Shown here: one piece after another, positions 7,308 through 16,340 of the stretch
Layout of the letters: the number at the start of each line of letters is the position of its first letter
Position numbering within the stretch: the stretch's first letter is position 1
Origin: an uncultured Eubacteriales bacterium
GTDB lineage: Bacteria > Bacillota > Clostridia > Oscillospirales > QAMX01
Length of the DNA: 36,423 nt
Reading direction: 5' to 3'
NCBI GenBank assembly: GCA_900551265.1
Contig: URVL01000005.1
Location: 1 to 36,423 of the forward strand
Position numbers and translations under genes: made by a program
The notes under the pieces: model-generated
What the model saw: the letters and a program-made list of their open reading frames with translations, nothing else
What the model was told of the DNA's origin: nothing
The model's database searches: none

Positions 7308-8855
7308 TCACGTTGCCGGGCCACCCCCGTCCTCTCTCCGAAAGCGGAACATAATGGTCAGCGACCCGTCCGCATGAACGAGTACCTGGCGCAAAAGCGC
7401 CGTTGCCAGACCGCGCTCGAGTGTTTCCGGAGCATTAAGGGCCGCAAGCTTTTCCCAGGCTGCGCCACCGTCCGATTGCGCCCGGGATTTTTCTGTTTCA
7501 ATCTGCCGCCGCAGTTCGGCCTCCTGCCGGTCGTATCCTTCTTTAAAAGAGAGGTACTCTTCCCGGGTCAGCTCTCCCTCCTTCCAATCACCGTAAATCC
7601 CCCGCTTTAACTCCATGACGCGCGCAAGCGAGCGTTCCAGAGCGGACAGCGTATTCTTCTCGCGCCGCATGGTCCCCAACTCTGCCGCCACGCGGGAAAA
7701 ATCGACCGCCGCGCGGATTTCATCCCGGATTGCCTCTAAAACCTCGCGTTCTACAGCGTCAACGCGTACGGAATGCGGCGTACAGGCCGTGTGAGACTGT
7801 TTATAGGTCGGACAAATATAGTACTCATACACGCCATAGGCATGACGCACGCGGCGGCGGGAAAGGGCGCGCCCACATTCGGCGCAGCGCACAAGTCCCG
7901 CAAGAGGATGTACGTCGCCATGGACGTCTGCCCGCGCGTCCACCTTCATCAGGCTCTGCGCACGGTCAAACTCCTCCGGATCGACAAGCGGCTCATGGGT
8001 GCCGTGCACAACAAACCACCGGTCCTCCGGACGGCGGCGTGTTTTCTGAATCTTATAGCTGATGTTCCCGTACCGGCCCTGAACCAGGTCGCCGCGATAC
8101 ACGGGATTTCGCAGAATATGATCGACGGAGGAATAGCTCCACAGCCCATTCCCGCCACGGCGGTATGCCGCGGGCGAGGGAATGCCCGCAGCGTTCAACC
8201 CGCGGGCAATGGCCGACTTCGAGCGCCCCGCAAGAAATTCTGCAAAGATACGCCGCACGGTCTCCGCCGCCGCAGGGTCTGCGACAAGCCGCGTGTGATC
8301 CTCCTCCGCGCGGCGGTAGCCGTAAGGCGGATGCGAACCGATGAATTCCCCGCGCCTGCGTTTGGAGTCCAGCGCGGCGCGGATCTTCTGCGAGATATCG
8401 CGGCTGTACTCGTCGTTAATCAGATTTTTAAACGGGACCAGAATCGTATTGGACTGCGCAGGCCGCGCCCAGCTGTCGATATCGTCTCCCAGGGAAATAA
8501 ACCGCACACCCAAAAGCGGGAACTCCTGTTCAAGATACCGTCCCGTGTCGATATAGTTTCGCCCGAAACGTGAAAGGTCCTTCACCACGACGCAATTGAG
8601 CCGGCGCGCGCGCAAAGCCTCCAGCATCCGGCGGAAAGCCGGACGGTTAAAATCCGTGCCGGAATAACCATCGTCAATGAAAAGCTCAAAGGATTCTATC
8701 GTCTCATCCGAACGCGCGTACTCCGTCAGAAGGGCCCGCTGGTTTGCCACGCTGTCGCTTTCCTCGCGGTCCCCGTCCTCGCGCGAAAGGCGGATATAAA
8801 GAGCGGCGCGGAAACTGTGTTCCGCACCGCCCGCTTTTTTCCCGCGCCGTCCCAT
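7308..8855 (-). CDS. Large serine recombinase
   Basis: Site-specific DNA recombinase of 515 residues. Domains in order: resolvase catalytic domain with the nucleophile Ser24 in YIRLSREDGD and VVVKDLSRFGRNYI (about 25-160), the recombinase domain (about 175-280, GSHPPYGYRR onward), a zinc ribbon (RCAECG ... YYICPTYKQSHTAC, about 330-365) and a coiled-coil C-terminal part. All parts look intact. Its ATG overlaps the TAA of the small upstream ORF (TAATG), so translation is probably coupled. It differs from the recombinase at 29.5-31.2 kb: no DUF4368-like tail and only short motif-level similarity. The target site is not evident. Confidence 0.95.
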   Translation of the reverse strand: MGRRGKKAGGAEHSFRAALYIRLSREDGDREESDSVANQRALLTEYARSDETIESFELFIDDGYSGTDFNRPAFRRMLEALRARRLNCVVVKDLSRFGRNYIDTGRYLEQEFPLLGVRFISLGDDIDSWARPAQSNTILVPFKNLINDEYSRDISQKIRAALDSKRRRGEFIGSHPPYGYRRAEEDHTRLVADPAAAETVRRIFAEFLAGRSKSAIARGLNAAGIPSPAAYRRGGNGLWSYSSVDHILRNPVYRGDLVQGRYGNISYKIQKTRRRPEDRWFVVHGTHEPLVDPEEFDRAQSLMKVDARADVHGDVHPLAGLVRCAECGRALSRRRVRHAYGVYEYYICPTYKQSHTACTPHSVRVDAVEREVLEAIRDEIRAAVDFSRVAAELGTMRREKNTLSALERSLARVMELKRGIYGDWKEGELTREEYLSFKEGYDRQEAELRRQIETEKSRAQSDGGAAWEKLAALNAPETLERGLATALLRQVLVHADGSLTIMFRFRREDGGGPAT

Positions 8856-8965
8856 TACTGTCCGCCATCCCGCGACGCCAGGTACCTCACAACAAGGCGT
8901 TCGATATTCTCGCCCTGCGGCGTATACACGCGGCGGACCTGCGCAGGTCTCTTTTCTGATCTCAT
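8855..8965 (-). CDS. 36-residue ORF coupled to the recombinase
   Basis: Encodes MRSEKRPAQVRRVYTPQGEN and 16 further residues; basic and soluble. A GGAGG site lies nine bases before ATG 8965, and the stop TAA overlaps the recombinase ATG. It follows the recombinase promoter directly. It could be a recombination accessory factor (a directionality factor is one possibility) or a leader peptide used only for coupling. No family recognised. Confidence 0.65.
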   Translation of the reverse strand: MRSEKRPAQVRRVYTPQGENIERLVVRYLASRDGGQ

Positions 8966-9006
8966 GTTTCTCATCCTCCGGTTTTATTTTTTACACACCG
9001 GGTAAA

Positions 9007-9035
9007 ATTATACGCCGGCACGCCGAAGTGTTCAA
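9007..9035 (-). promoter_or_regulatory. Promoter of the small ORF and recombinase
   Basis: TTGAAC (9035-9030), a 17-base spacer and a perfect TATAAT (9012-9007) on the minus strand, about 42 bases before the small ORF. Confidence 0.75.
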
Positions 9036-9073
9036 AAAGGCAGATCTCCGGCCCTTTTTTGCACGTTATTCAC

Positions 9074-9102
9074 TTGACAAGGATTCTTTGGAGCGTTAAA
9101 AT
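9074..9102 (+). promoter_or_regulatory. Sigma-A promoter of rny
   Basis: TTGACA (9074-9079), 17 bases, TAAAAT (9097-9102). The transcript would have a leader of about 130 bases. Confidence 0.8.
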
Positions 9103-9239
9103 AAAAGAAGGTACAATTGGCCATACCTCTTTTATTGATACACTGCAATTCACTCTTTTCCACACTTTCCTTTTAAAATGTTACATTTTTCCGCTGCAAA
9201 GGCAGCGTATACAAAAACTGAAATAAGGAGGAGATCGGT

Positions 9240-10805
9240 ATCGTAAGTATACTTGTATTCATACTGACCATTGTCGGCATGTTGATACTCGCGGCTGTCG
9301 CAGCGATAGTCGCTTTTAATATCGGTATGGAACACCGCCGCAAGATTGCCGAGCAGAAGATCGGCGGCGCAGAAGAAGAAGCCCGTCAGATCGTCGCTGC
9401 CGCAGTCAAACAGGCGGAATCCAAAAAACGTGAAGCCATTGTGGAAGCGCGCGAAGAAATTCAGAAAAACCGTACGGAACTGGAAAAGGAAATTAAGGAG
9501 CGCAGAAACGAACTAACCAAACAGGAACGCCGTTTACAGCAAAAGGAAGAGAGTCTGGAACGAAAGCATGACGCTGCAGAAAAGAAAGAGGAAAACCTTA
9601 ACCGGAAGATAAAAGAAGCTGAGGAAATGAACGACGAAATCCGCGAGATCAGGCAAAGTGAGCTGGATATGCTTGAAAAGATCTCCGGGTTCACCGCCGA
9701 AGAGGCTAAAGAGTACCTCATCCGCATGATCGAGACCGACGCTCGCCACGAGGCGGCTGTTAAGATCCGCGAAATTGATCAGGAGATCAAGGAAAACGCC
9801 GAGCGCAAGGCGCGCGAATACATTTCTCTGGCAATTCAGAAGTGTGCGGCCGATCAGGTCTCGGAAGCCGCCATCAGCGTTGTGCCGCTGCCTAACGACG
9901 AAATGAAAGGCCGAATCATTGGCCGTGAAGGACGTAATATCCGCACCCTTGAAACCCTGACGGGCGTTGACTTAATTATTGACGATACGCCTGAGGCCAT
10001 CACACTCTCCAGCTTTGACCCTGTGCGCCGAGAAGTTGCACGTCTTACACTGGAAAAGCTGATCCTTGACGGACGTATTCATCCGGCACGTATTGAGGAC
10101 ATGATCGAAAAGTCCCGCCGGGAGGTGGACGCCATCATCAAAAGCGAAGGCGAGCGCGCCATTTTCGAGACGGGCGTGCAGGGCCTCCATCCGGAACTGG
10201 TGCGTCTGCTTGGCCGCATGCATTACCGCACAAGTTACGGACAGAATGTTTTGCAGCACTCCATTGAAGTATCTCACATTTCCGGTATCCTTGCCGCAGA
10301 ATTGGGACTTGATATTACACTTGCCAAGCGTGCGGGTCTTTTGCACGATATTGGCAAAGCGGTCGACCACGAAACCGAAGGCTCCCATGTACAAATCGGC
10401 GTAGATCTCGCCCGTAAGTACCGCGAAAACCGCGAAGTCATTCATGCCATTCAGGCCCACCATGGCGATGTCGAGCCGGAGACCGCAATTGCCTGTATCG
10501 TGCAGGCGGCGGACGCCATCTCCGCAGCGCGACCCGGCGCCAGGCGCGAAAATCTCGAAGCCTATATCAAGCGGCTTGAGCGTTTGGAGGCTATCGCCAA
10601 TGAATTCCCCGGCGTTGAGAAATCCTATGCCATTCAGGCTGGCCGTGAAATCCGCATCATGGTCAACCCGGAAGAAGTAAATGACGACAGTATCGTCCTG
10701 CTTGCCCATGATCTTGCGAAAAAGATTGAGTCTGAACTCGAATATCCCGGTCAGATCAAAGTCAGCGTAATACGTGAAGCGCGTGCCGTGGATTACGCCA
10801 AGTAA
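9240..10805 (+). CDS. rny: Ribonuclease Y
   Basis: Membrane-anchored endoribonuclease that starts mRNA decay. Domains: an N-terminal transmembrane helix (about 3-26), a long charged coiled coil (about 35-190), a KH domain ([15 protein letters not shown]) and an HD domain with [10 protein letters not shown] as metal site. The first ATG in frame (9279) would remove half the membrane helix and leave no ribosome binding site. AAGGAGGAG at 9224-9232 instead points to ATC at 9240, which restores the helix and gives 521 residues, close to the 520 of Bacillus RNase Y. No ATG, GTG or TTG exists in frame between the site and 9279. Monocistronic, with its own promoter and terminator. Confidence 0.95.
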   Translation: MVSILVFILTIVGMLILAAVAAIVAFNIGMEHRRKIAEQKIGGAEEEARQIVAAAVKQAESKKREAIVEAREEIQKNRTELEKEIKERRNELTKQERRLQQKEESLERKHDAAEKKEENLNRKIKEAEEMNDEIREIRQSELDMLEKISGFTAEEAKEYLIRMIETDARHEAAVKIREIDQEIKENAERKAREYISLAIQKCAADQVSEAAISVVPLPNDEMKGRIIGREGRNIRTLETLTGVDLIIDDTPEAITLSSFDPVRREVARLTLEKLILDGRIHPARIEDMIEKSRREVDAIIKSEGERAIFETGVQGLHPELVRLLGRMHYRTSYGQNVLQHSIEVSHISGILAAELGLDITLAKRAGLLHDIGKAVDHETEGSHVQIGVDLARKYRENREVIHAIQAHHGDVEPETAIACIVQAADAISAARPGARRENLEAYIKRLERLEAIANEFPGVEKSYAIQAGREIRIMVNPEEVNDDSIVLLAHDLAKKIESELEYPGQIKVSVIREARAVDYAK

Positions 10806-10833
10806 ACAAGTGTGACGATTAGAATTTGATAAC

Positions 10834-10875
10834 AAAACCCCCGTATGGCGGCTTCCTGCCATACGGGGGTTTTTT
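10834..10875 (+). terminator. Strong terminator of rny
   Basis: ACCCCCGTATGGC / GCCATACGGGGGT arms around an eight-base loop, followed by six T. Confidence 0.93.
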
Positions 10876-10919
10876 CAGGTTAACTACCCCTCTCATTTTT
10901 CAATACGGGACAAAACTTA

Positions 10920-10953
10920 TGTAAAAAGCGGCGGGATACCTTCCCGTCGCTTT
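10920..10953 (-). terminator. Terminator of the opp operon
   Basis: On the minus strand AAAGCGACGGGA / TCCCGCCGCTTT (one mismatch) followed by TTTTTAC, 25 bases after the DUF3899 stop codon. Confidence 0.8.
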
Positions 10954-10977
10954 CCCAATATTTTGTTACGTTTTACA

Positions 10978-11373
10978 CTAAAACCAAGTATAAACCGCCA
11001 GCATGACAAAGGCCAAAGCCAGGTAAACCGCACCCGCCAGCAAAATCCCTGCGGGGGACTTGCGTATCTCACGTTTTCGCAAACGGTACTCGTGGAAGGC
11101 TTCCTTGCCTTCTTCCTTTGAGCGCGGGGCTATCCACGGCCAGTGAATGTTGAAAACAGTTTTTATGCCGTAACTCATGATGTCAAAAAGGCCCTGGTTC
11201 CTCACAAAAAGCAGACCGCCGCTTCCCGCAATTAAAACACCGGCGACGAAAAACGCGTCGCACAGGCGATGCACAACTCCGGTTCCTGACGAACCGCCGG
11301 CAAGATATAGGACCGCTGACACAAGCGCACCGACAGCCAGCGAAATCAAAAACGACTTGCGGTATTTTTTCAT
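10978..11373 (-). CDS. DUF3899-type small membrane protein
   Basis: 131 residues with two N-terminal membrane helices (about 6-27 and 38-56), a cytoplasmic segment with FDIMSYGIKTVF typical of DUF3899 proteins, a basic stretch (RLRKREIRKS) and a third helix near the C-terminus (about 109-130). Its start codon overlaps the oppF stop (ATGA), making it the last gene of the opp operon. Function unknown; the coupling suggests a role with the transporter or simple cotranscription. Confidence 0.8.
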   Translation of the reverse strand: MKKYRKSFLISLAVGALVSAVLYLAGGSSGTGVVHRLCDAFFVAGVLIAGSGGLLFVRNQGLFDIMSYGIKTVFNIHWPWIAPRSKEEGKEAFHEYRLRKREIRKSPAGILLAGAVYLALAFVMLAVYTWF

Positions 11374-12629
11374 CAGTCTTTGACCTGCTGCCGGTATTTC
11401 TCAAATTCCGCGTCGTTACACTGCACGAAATGCCCCGGACAGACTTCTCGGAAGGAAGGCTGATCAACTGTATAGTCATGCTCGGCAAGCGGATTATAAA
11501 CAATCCTCTTCCTCGTTTTTTCATAAATGGGGTCAGGCAGCGGAATGGCCGACAAAAGCGATTTTGTATACGGGTGCAACGGGTGGCGGAAGAGTTCATC
11601 GGAGGATGCCAACTCCACCATTTTACCGTAATACATCACGCCGATCCGGTCGGAAAAATACTTGACGACCGACAGGTCGTGTGCAATAAAAAGGATCGTC
11701 AGCCCAAAACGGTGTCGTAAATCGTTCAGGAGATTGATTACCTGCGCCTGAATCGAGACGTCCAGCGCAGAAACAGGCTCGTCCGCGATGATCAAATCAG
11801 GATTCATGATTATCGCGCGCGCAACGCCGATTCTCTGGCGTTGGCCACCGGAAAATTCATGCGGATACCGGTCCGCGTGCTCGCGAACCAGGCCAACCAG
11901 CTCCAGCATTTCATATACGCGCTCATCAATAAACTTCTGGTCGCGCTCGCCCTGAATAATGAGCCCCTCGGCAATAATCTCGCGAACCGTCATTCTGGGA
12001 TTTAAAGAGGCGATTGGGTCCTGGAAAATCATCTGGATCCGCGTGACAAGCCGTGTCTTTTTGGCGCGGCGCAGTTTTTCCCGGTATTCTTTTTGAAGCC
12101 GCGTCTTTTCCTCGCCAGAGGCGGCGTCAATCCGGGGACGATACGCCTCCGTAACCTGCGCGGCCTGCGCGGCGGCATATTGCCTGTCGCAGTTCTTCTG
12201 ATCCGCGTCGGCCAGCTTGATCTGCGCGCGATTTTCAGAAACGATCTTCTCCATCTCCGCATGAGCGGAGGCAGCAGCGGCGTCGCGGTCTCCTTTTGAC
12301 AGCGTTCCCGCCTTTACTTGCCCATCGAGCTCCGCTACACGCGTCTTATAGTCTGCACGCGCCTGGCGGATGGCATCACGATAAGAGCGCTTTCCCGCCG
12401 CAATACGGATGCCCTTGAAAAAGACGTTTCCCGACGTGATGTTATAAAGCTTGATAATCGAACGGCCGGTTGTGGTCTTTCCGCAGCCGGACTCGCCGAC
12501 CAGACCGAAAACCTCTCCCCGCTTGATGTCAAAACTCACGTCGTCGACGGCTTTCAACTCGCCGCCTTCCATTTTAAAATACTGGCAGAGATGCTCTACC
12601 CGAAGCAAAGTTTCCTGATTATTCTGCAT
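11373..12629 (-). CDS. Oligopeptide ABC transporter ATPase OppF-like, with insertion
   Basis: ATP-binding subunit that powers peptide uptake. Walker A GESGCGKT (45-52), Q-loop Gln203 in [11 protein letters not shown], signature SGGQRQR (260-266), Walker B LIIADEP (279-285), H-loop His317, and the C-terminal OppF tail with the Cys-containing VCPGHFVQC. Between strand FFKGIRI and the Q-loop lies an extra segment of about 115 residues (78-194), rich in Lys, Glu, Ala and Arg and likely helical coiled coil. It overlaps the 3' end of oppD by 11 bases. All catalytic motifs are intact, so the insertion is probably functional rather than decay. Confidence 0.9.
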   Translation of the reverse strand: MQNNQETLLRVEHLCQYFKMEGGELKAVDDVSFDIKRGEVFGLVGESGCGKTTTGRSIIKLYNITSGNVFFKGIRIAAGKRSYRDAIRQARADYKTRVAELDGQVKAGTLSKGDRDAAAASAHAEMEKIVSENRAQIKLADADQKNCDRQYAAAQAAQVTEAYRPRIDAASGEEKTRLQKEYREKLRRAKKTRLVTRIQMIFQDPIASLNPRMTVREIIAEGLIIQGERDQKFIDERVYEMLELVGLVREHADRYPHEFSGGQRQRIGVARAIIMNPDLIIADEPVSALDVSIQAQVINLLNDLRHRFGLTILFIAHDLSVVKYFSDRIGVMYYGKMVELASSDELFRHPLHPYTKSLLSAIPLPDPIYEKTRKRIVYNPLAEHDYTVDQPSFREVCPGHFVQCNDAEFEKYRQQVKD

Positions 12630-14784
12630 CTTCTACCCCTCTTTTACTTTTCATTCTGGCGATTCTATCCAGCACAATTTTCGGCGGATCCACCTTCGGC
12701 GCATCGGGATGCAAAAGCCAAGTGGCGGCAAAATGCGTGTCGCTGATCTGGAACATGGGGGGCTGACGTTCAAAATCGATTTGCATGGCGTACTTATTAC
12801 GGGCGGCAAATGCATCGCCCACCGGCGGATAAATCATGTTTGGCGGCGTGCCGGGGATCGCTTCCAGCTTTTCATTGGTATCCAGATCGGGCATAGACGA
12901 CAAAAGCGCCCACGTGTACGGATGCGCCGCATGATAAAACACATCCTCTGCGGTCCCATATTCCACAATCTTTCCCGCATACATGACGGCGACACGATCC
13001 GCCATGTTGGCGACAACGCCAAGATCGTGCGTAATAAAAATAACGGAGAGCTGGCGCTCTTTTTTCAACCGGTTAATCAGCTCCAGAATCTGCGACTGGA
13101 TCGTCACATCAAGCGCGGTGGTGGGTTCGTCACAGATAAGGATATCCGGATTCGCCGCCAGAGCTATGGCAATCACAATGCGCTGGCGCATACCGCCCGA
13201 AAATTCAAAGGGATACTGATTATAACGCTTGCGCGGTTCGGCAATACCGACCTCTTCCATCAGTTTAATGGCACGGGCCTTTGCAATGCGCTTTGTCACC
13301 TTTGCAACGACACCGGTGGCATTTTCCTTCAGATAATCAATCATCGCAACGGTTTCCCGTTCAAAATCGCGGTTCTTTCTTTGCGAAAGAATTTCCTCAT
13401 AATGCTCCGCCAGCCGTGTAATCAAATGACAGATATTGTTCCGAACCAGGTCCAGATCCGTTACGGAAGCCGCAGCAACCGTCCAAGACGGCGTTTTGCC
13501 GCGTTTTTCCAAACGGTCATACTTTGCCTTGTTCCGGCGGTAAATCTTTTCCGCCTTGGCATTATTTCCAATAGCGGAAAAATAGCGTCCAATCTCACTC
13601 TCCAAACTGGAAGCAAACGTATAGCTGAGGCTATCTTTTACAATCGCAAGCGGATCTATGGAGGCTTTCACCTTCTCTGCGAGAGACTTCTGCATACGAA
13701 CGCACGCGCTGCGATCAAGCTTTTCCTTCTGAAATACAGGCAGGCCTTCACGTAACGCACGCACTGCTTCTTCCATATTGCGGTAGGAGACATCGGCGGA
13801 ATACTCCAGAGCACGGCGGGCATCCGCAATGAAATCCTGCATGAATTCGCGGTTTAAATACTCGCCCAAAAACTCGTTGAGCTCTAAAACCGGCATATCG
13901 GGCAACGGCTTGCCGGAAAACGCAACATAATAGCCCATCCGGAAGAAGTTCGGCTCAGGCAGTGCGACGGCTTTTTGGAGAATCTTCTGAATCTCCCGCA
14001 GGGATGTGACAACGGTACTCACATCGTCATTCTTCCTCGCGGCATTGAGCTGGCCTTTCAGCGAAGAGGCAAGGGTAGTCAAACGCCCGGCATCCTCCTT
14101 CACGACATACTCGTGTATGGAAGCACGCGCCTGCCGCGCGATGCTGTTGATCCGGTACGGCGCGTCCTTTGCGGCGTGCTTTTCCAGCTCAAACGCCAAA
14201 ACGTCAATATCGTCAATTGCCTCCGACGCCGCTTCGCGCGCGGCGTTAAAAGCGGATTCCAATTCAATATGTTTGAATTCAAACTTGTCAAACTTTTTGC
14301 ATTTCGCGGTCAGTTCTGCGGCCTTTACCTTGTCCGAACCTGCAAGCGCCACAATCATGCTGCGGTTCAGATTTGCAAGATACGTATTGAACGTCTCCCG
14401 GCTCTCCCTCTGCCGCGCCCGGCCCTTTAAGATCATTGCCTCCGTGAGCTGGCGGCCAATCTTTACAATCGGGTTCAGGCTTGACATTGGATCCTGAAAA
14501 ATCATTGCAATTTTATCGCCGCGGATCTTATGAAAGTCCTCCTCAGAAATTTTCAAAAGGTCCTTGCCGTCATAGATGATCTCGCCGGCTTCCGTGATGG
14601 CGTTTCCCGCCTGAATCCCCAAAATAGCCTTGGACGTGACGGATTTACCGGAGCCGGACTCTCCCACAATAGCCAGCGTTTCACCCTTTGCAAGATCAAA
14701 ATTGATGCCACGAACGGCCTGCACCTTGCCGTTTGTCGTACGGAAGGATATTCTAAGATCACGAACCTGCAATTTCATCTCCAT
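12619..14784 (-). CDS. Oligopeptide ABC transporter ATPase OppD-like, with ~375-residue insertion
   Basis: ATP-binding subunit pairing with OppF. 721 residues, about twice the usual 330-360. Normal parts: Walker A GESGSGKS (41-48), Q-loop Gln97 in IFQDPMSSLNP, then after the insertion KARAIKLMEEVGI, signature SGGMRQR (529-535), Walker B ILICDEP (548-554), H-loop His586, and the C-terminal peptide-transporter extension (AIPGTPPNM). About residues 122-498 replace the short helical linker normally found there. This part is mostly charged and helical, with no motif I recognise. Start ATG 14784 follows GGAGG seven bases upstream. The reading frame is open throughout and all ATPase motifs survive. 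Confidence 0.9.
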   Translation of the reverse strand: MEMKLQVRDLRISFRTTNGKVQAVRGINFDLAKGETLAIVGESGSGKSVTSKAILGIQAGNAITEAGEIIYDGKDLLKISEEDFHKIRGDKIAMIFQDPMSSLNPIVKIGRQLTEAMILKGRARQRESRETFNTYLANLNRSMIVALAGSDKVKAAELTAKCKKFDKFEFKHIELESAFNAAREAASEAIDDIDVLAFELEKHAAKDAPYRINSIARQARASIHEYVVKEDAGRLTTLASSLKGQLNAARKNDDVSTVVTSLREIQKILQKAVALPEPNFFRMGYYVAFSGKPLPDMPVLELNEFLGEYLNREFMQDFIADARRALEYSADVSYRNMEEAVRALREGLPVFQKEKLDRSACVRMQKSLAEKVKASIDPLAIVKDSLSYTFASSLESEIGRYFSAIGNNAKAEKIYRRNKAKYDRLEKRGKTPSWTVAAASVTDLDLVRNNICHLITRLAEHYEEILSQRKNRDFERETVAMIDYLKENATGVVAKVTKRIAKARAIKLMEEVGIAEPRKRYNQYPFEFSGGMRQRIVIAIALAANPDILICDEPTTALDVTIQSQILELINRLKKERQLSVIFITHDLGVVANMADRVAVMYAGKIVEYGTAEDVFYHAAHPYTWALLSSMPDLDTNEKLEAIPGTPPNMIYPPVGDAFAARNKYAMQIDFERQPPMFQISDTHFAATWLLHPDAPKVDPPKIVLDRIARMKSKRGVEDAE

Positions 14785-14786
14785 GC

Positions 14787-16340
14787 TTAGTCCTCCACTC
14801 CTCTCGTTGACGGGTTAAACGCATCGCGCAGGCCATTGCCGAACAGGTTGAAGGAAATCAGCAGCAGCGAGACAAAGATCGACGGGAAAAACATGGCGTG
14901 CGGCGCAGTCGTCATGGCCACCTGACCCTGGCTCATCAGCGTACCGATACTGGTACCGGCGAATTCCTGCAGGTTGATGATGCCGAGATACGTCAGCTGC
15001 GTTTCCGAACTGATGACGCTCGGAATAATTAACGCGCAGCTTGTAATAATCGTGCCAAGCGCATTCGGGAAAATATGCTTAAACATCAGGCGGCGGTCGG
15101 AAGCGCCAAGCGTACGCGCAGCAAGCACAAACTCCTGGCCCTTAAAGCGATAAAACTGTTTCCTCGTCAGCGCCGCCATGCCGATCCAGCCGGTCAGTAC
15201 AAAGGCAAACAGGAAGGCCGGTACGACGCCCACTTTTTGCGATAGATGCAACTGGAAAAGCGTACAACACACAATAAACGGCATACCGGATAAAATATCG
15301 GAAACGCGATCCATCACCAAATCCACACGCCCACCATAATAGCCCTGGATCGCGCCGTAAACTGCGCCGATCGTCAGGTTGATCGCAGAGACAAGAATCG
15401 CAAAAATGATGGAAAAACGAGCGCCGACCCCGATAGCGGCAAACAGATCCTGACCCAGGGAGTTCGTGCCGAACAGATAGGTCGGCTCATGGCCGTTTAA
15501 GTAGATATAATAATTATAATAACAAACACGGCACTGCACAGCGCCGGACTTCCTGGCGCTATAGATATAGCTGCCATCGTCGCCCTCAATACGGATGCTG
15601 TCGTATGGCGCGCCCTCAATTGCCTTATTTGTGGAATACGCCGGAATAAAATTGCCGTCTGCATCCAGCACAGGCGTACCCTTGGAGTCCGAAACCTGGT
15701 ACCAGATATTGGGGTTATCCGTAATGTCGCAAATATCCTGCGACTCCACGTAGGGATAAATTACCTGAATGCCCGTTTCGTTCTGCCACTCCTGGATCCG
15801 CTCAAACTCCGTCACATTAAAGACGCGGTACAGAATGCCCGTCTCAAAATAACGGTTGATGGAAAGCGAATACGTGTGATTTTCCCGCATCTGTCCGCGG
15901 TATTTGACATACGTGGTATTGACATCCACAATATCAAGAACCGGGTTCATGCCGGTCTCCTCGGCAATACCCTGCCAGTACTGGTAAGCAAGGTCATTCT
16001 GACTGCTATGCACAATTGCGCCGTCCAGAATCCCCAGCCCAAGCTCCGCCACCTCAGGGACATAGGGCGGATAACTGGTATACATCGGATCCTTGTCGTC
16101 TATGGTATACGGGGAAATGATTGGGGAAACCAGCGCGAAGAGCAGGAGGAAAAGGATAATCACCGCAGCAACCAGGGAGGATTTGTTTTTCTTAAAACGA
16201 AGGAACGCATCCGCAAAATAGCCGCGTGATTTTGTCTCCAGTTTTTTGTCGTGTATATTGGTATCCAGCTGAATAAATTGAAATTTCTCCGCCGGAATGT
16301 GCTCATAGTCCATATGATGATGCATGTTCTGTCCGCTCAT
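14787..16340 (-). CDS. Oligopeptide ABC permease OppC-like, enlarged outer loop
   Basis: Inner-membrane permease, 517 residues against about 300 in typical OppC. Cytoplasmic N-terminus (1-54), first membrane helix (55-75), then a hydrophilic loop to about residue 288, far longer than the usual 30-50. Then the conserved LFGTNSLGQDLF (289-300), the remaining helices, and the EAA loop (EFVLAARTLGASDRRLMFKHIFPN, 403-426) that contacts the ATPases. The loop faces outside and contains Cys204, Cys270 and Cys273, aromatic clusters and acidic stretches. The start overlaps the oppB stop (ATGA). Confidence 0.9.
   Translation of the reverse strand: MSGQNMHHHMDYEHIPAEKFQFIQLDTNIHDKKLETKSRGYFADAFLRFKKNKSSLVAAVIILFLLLFALVSPIISPYTIDDKDPMYTSYPPYVPEVAELGLGILDGAIVHSSQNDLAYQYWQGIAEETGMNPVLDIVDVNTTYVKYRGQMRENHTYSLSINRYFETGILYRVFNVTEFERIQEWQNETGIQVIYPYVESQDICDITDNPNIWYQVSDSKGTPVLDADGNFIPAYSTNKAIEGAPYDSIRIEGDDGSYIYSARKSGAVQCRVCYYNYYIYLNGHEPTYLFGTNSLGQDLFAAIGVGARFSIIFAILVSAINLTIGAVYGAIQGYYGGRVDLVMDRVSDILSGMPFIVCCTLFQLHLSQKVGVVPAFLFAFVLTGWIGMAALTRKQFYRFKGQEFVLAARTLGASDRRLMFKHIFPNALGTIITSCALIIPSVISSETQLTYLGIINLQEFAGTSIGTLMSQGQVAMTTAPHAMFFPSIFVSLLLISFNLFGNGLRDAFNPSTRGVED

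Larger units (their letters stand above)
7308..9035 (-). mobile_element. Recombinase-only island between tepA-like gene and rny
   Basis: Contains only a promoter, a 36-residue ORF and a large serine recombinase. It points against both neighbours and lies between a terminator and the rny promoter. I found no clear direct repeats at its ends. It may be a minimal mobile element, a remnant, or a domesticated recombinase. Confidence 0.45.
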
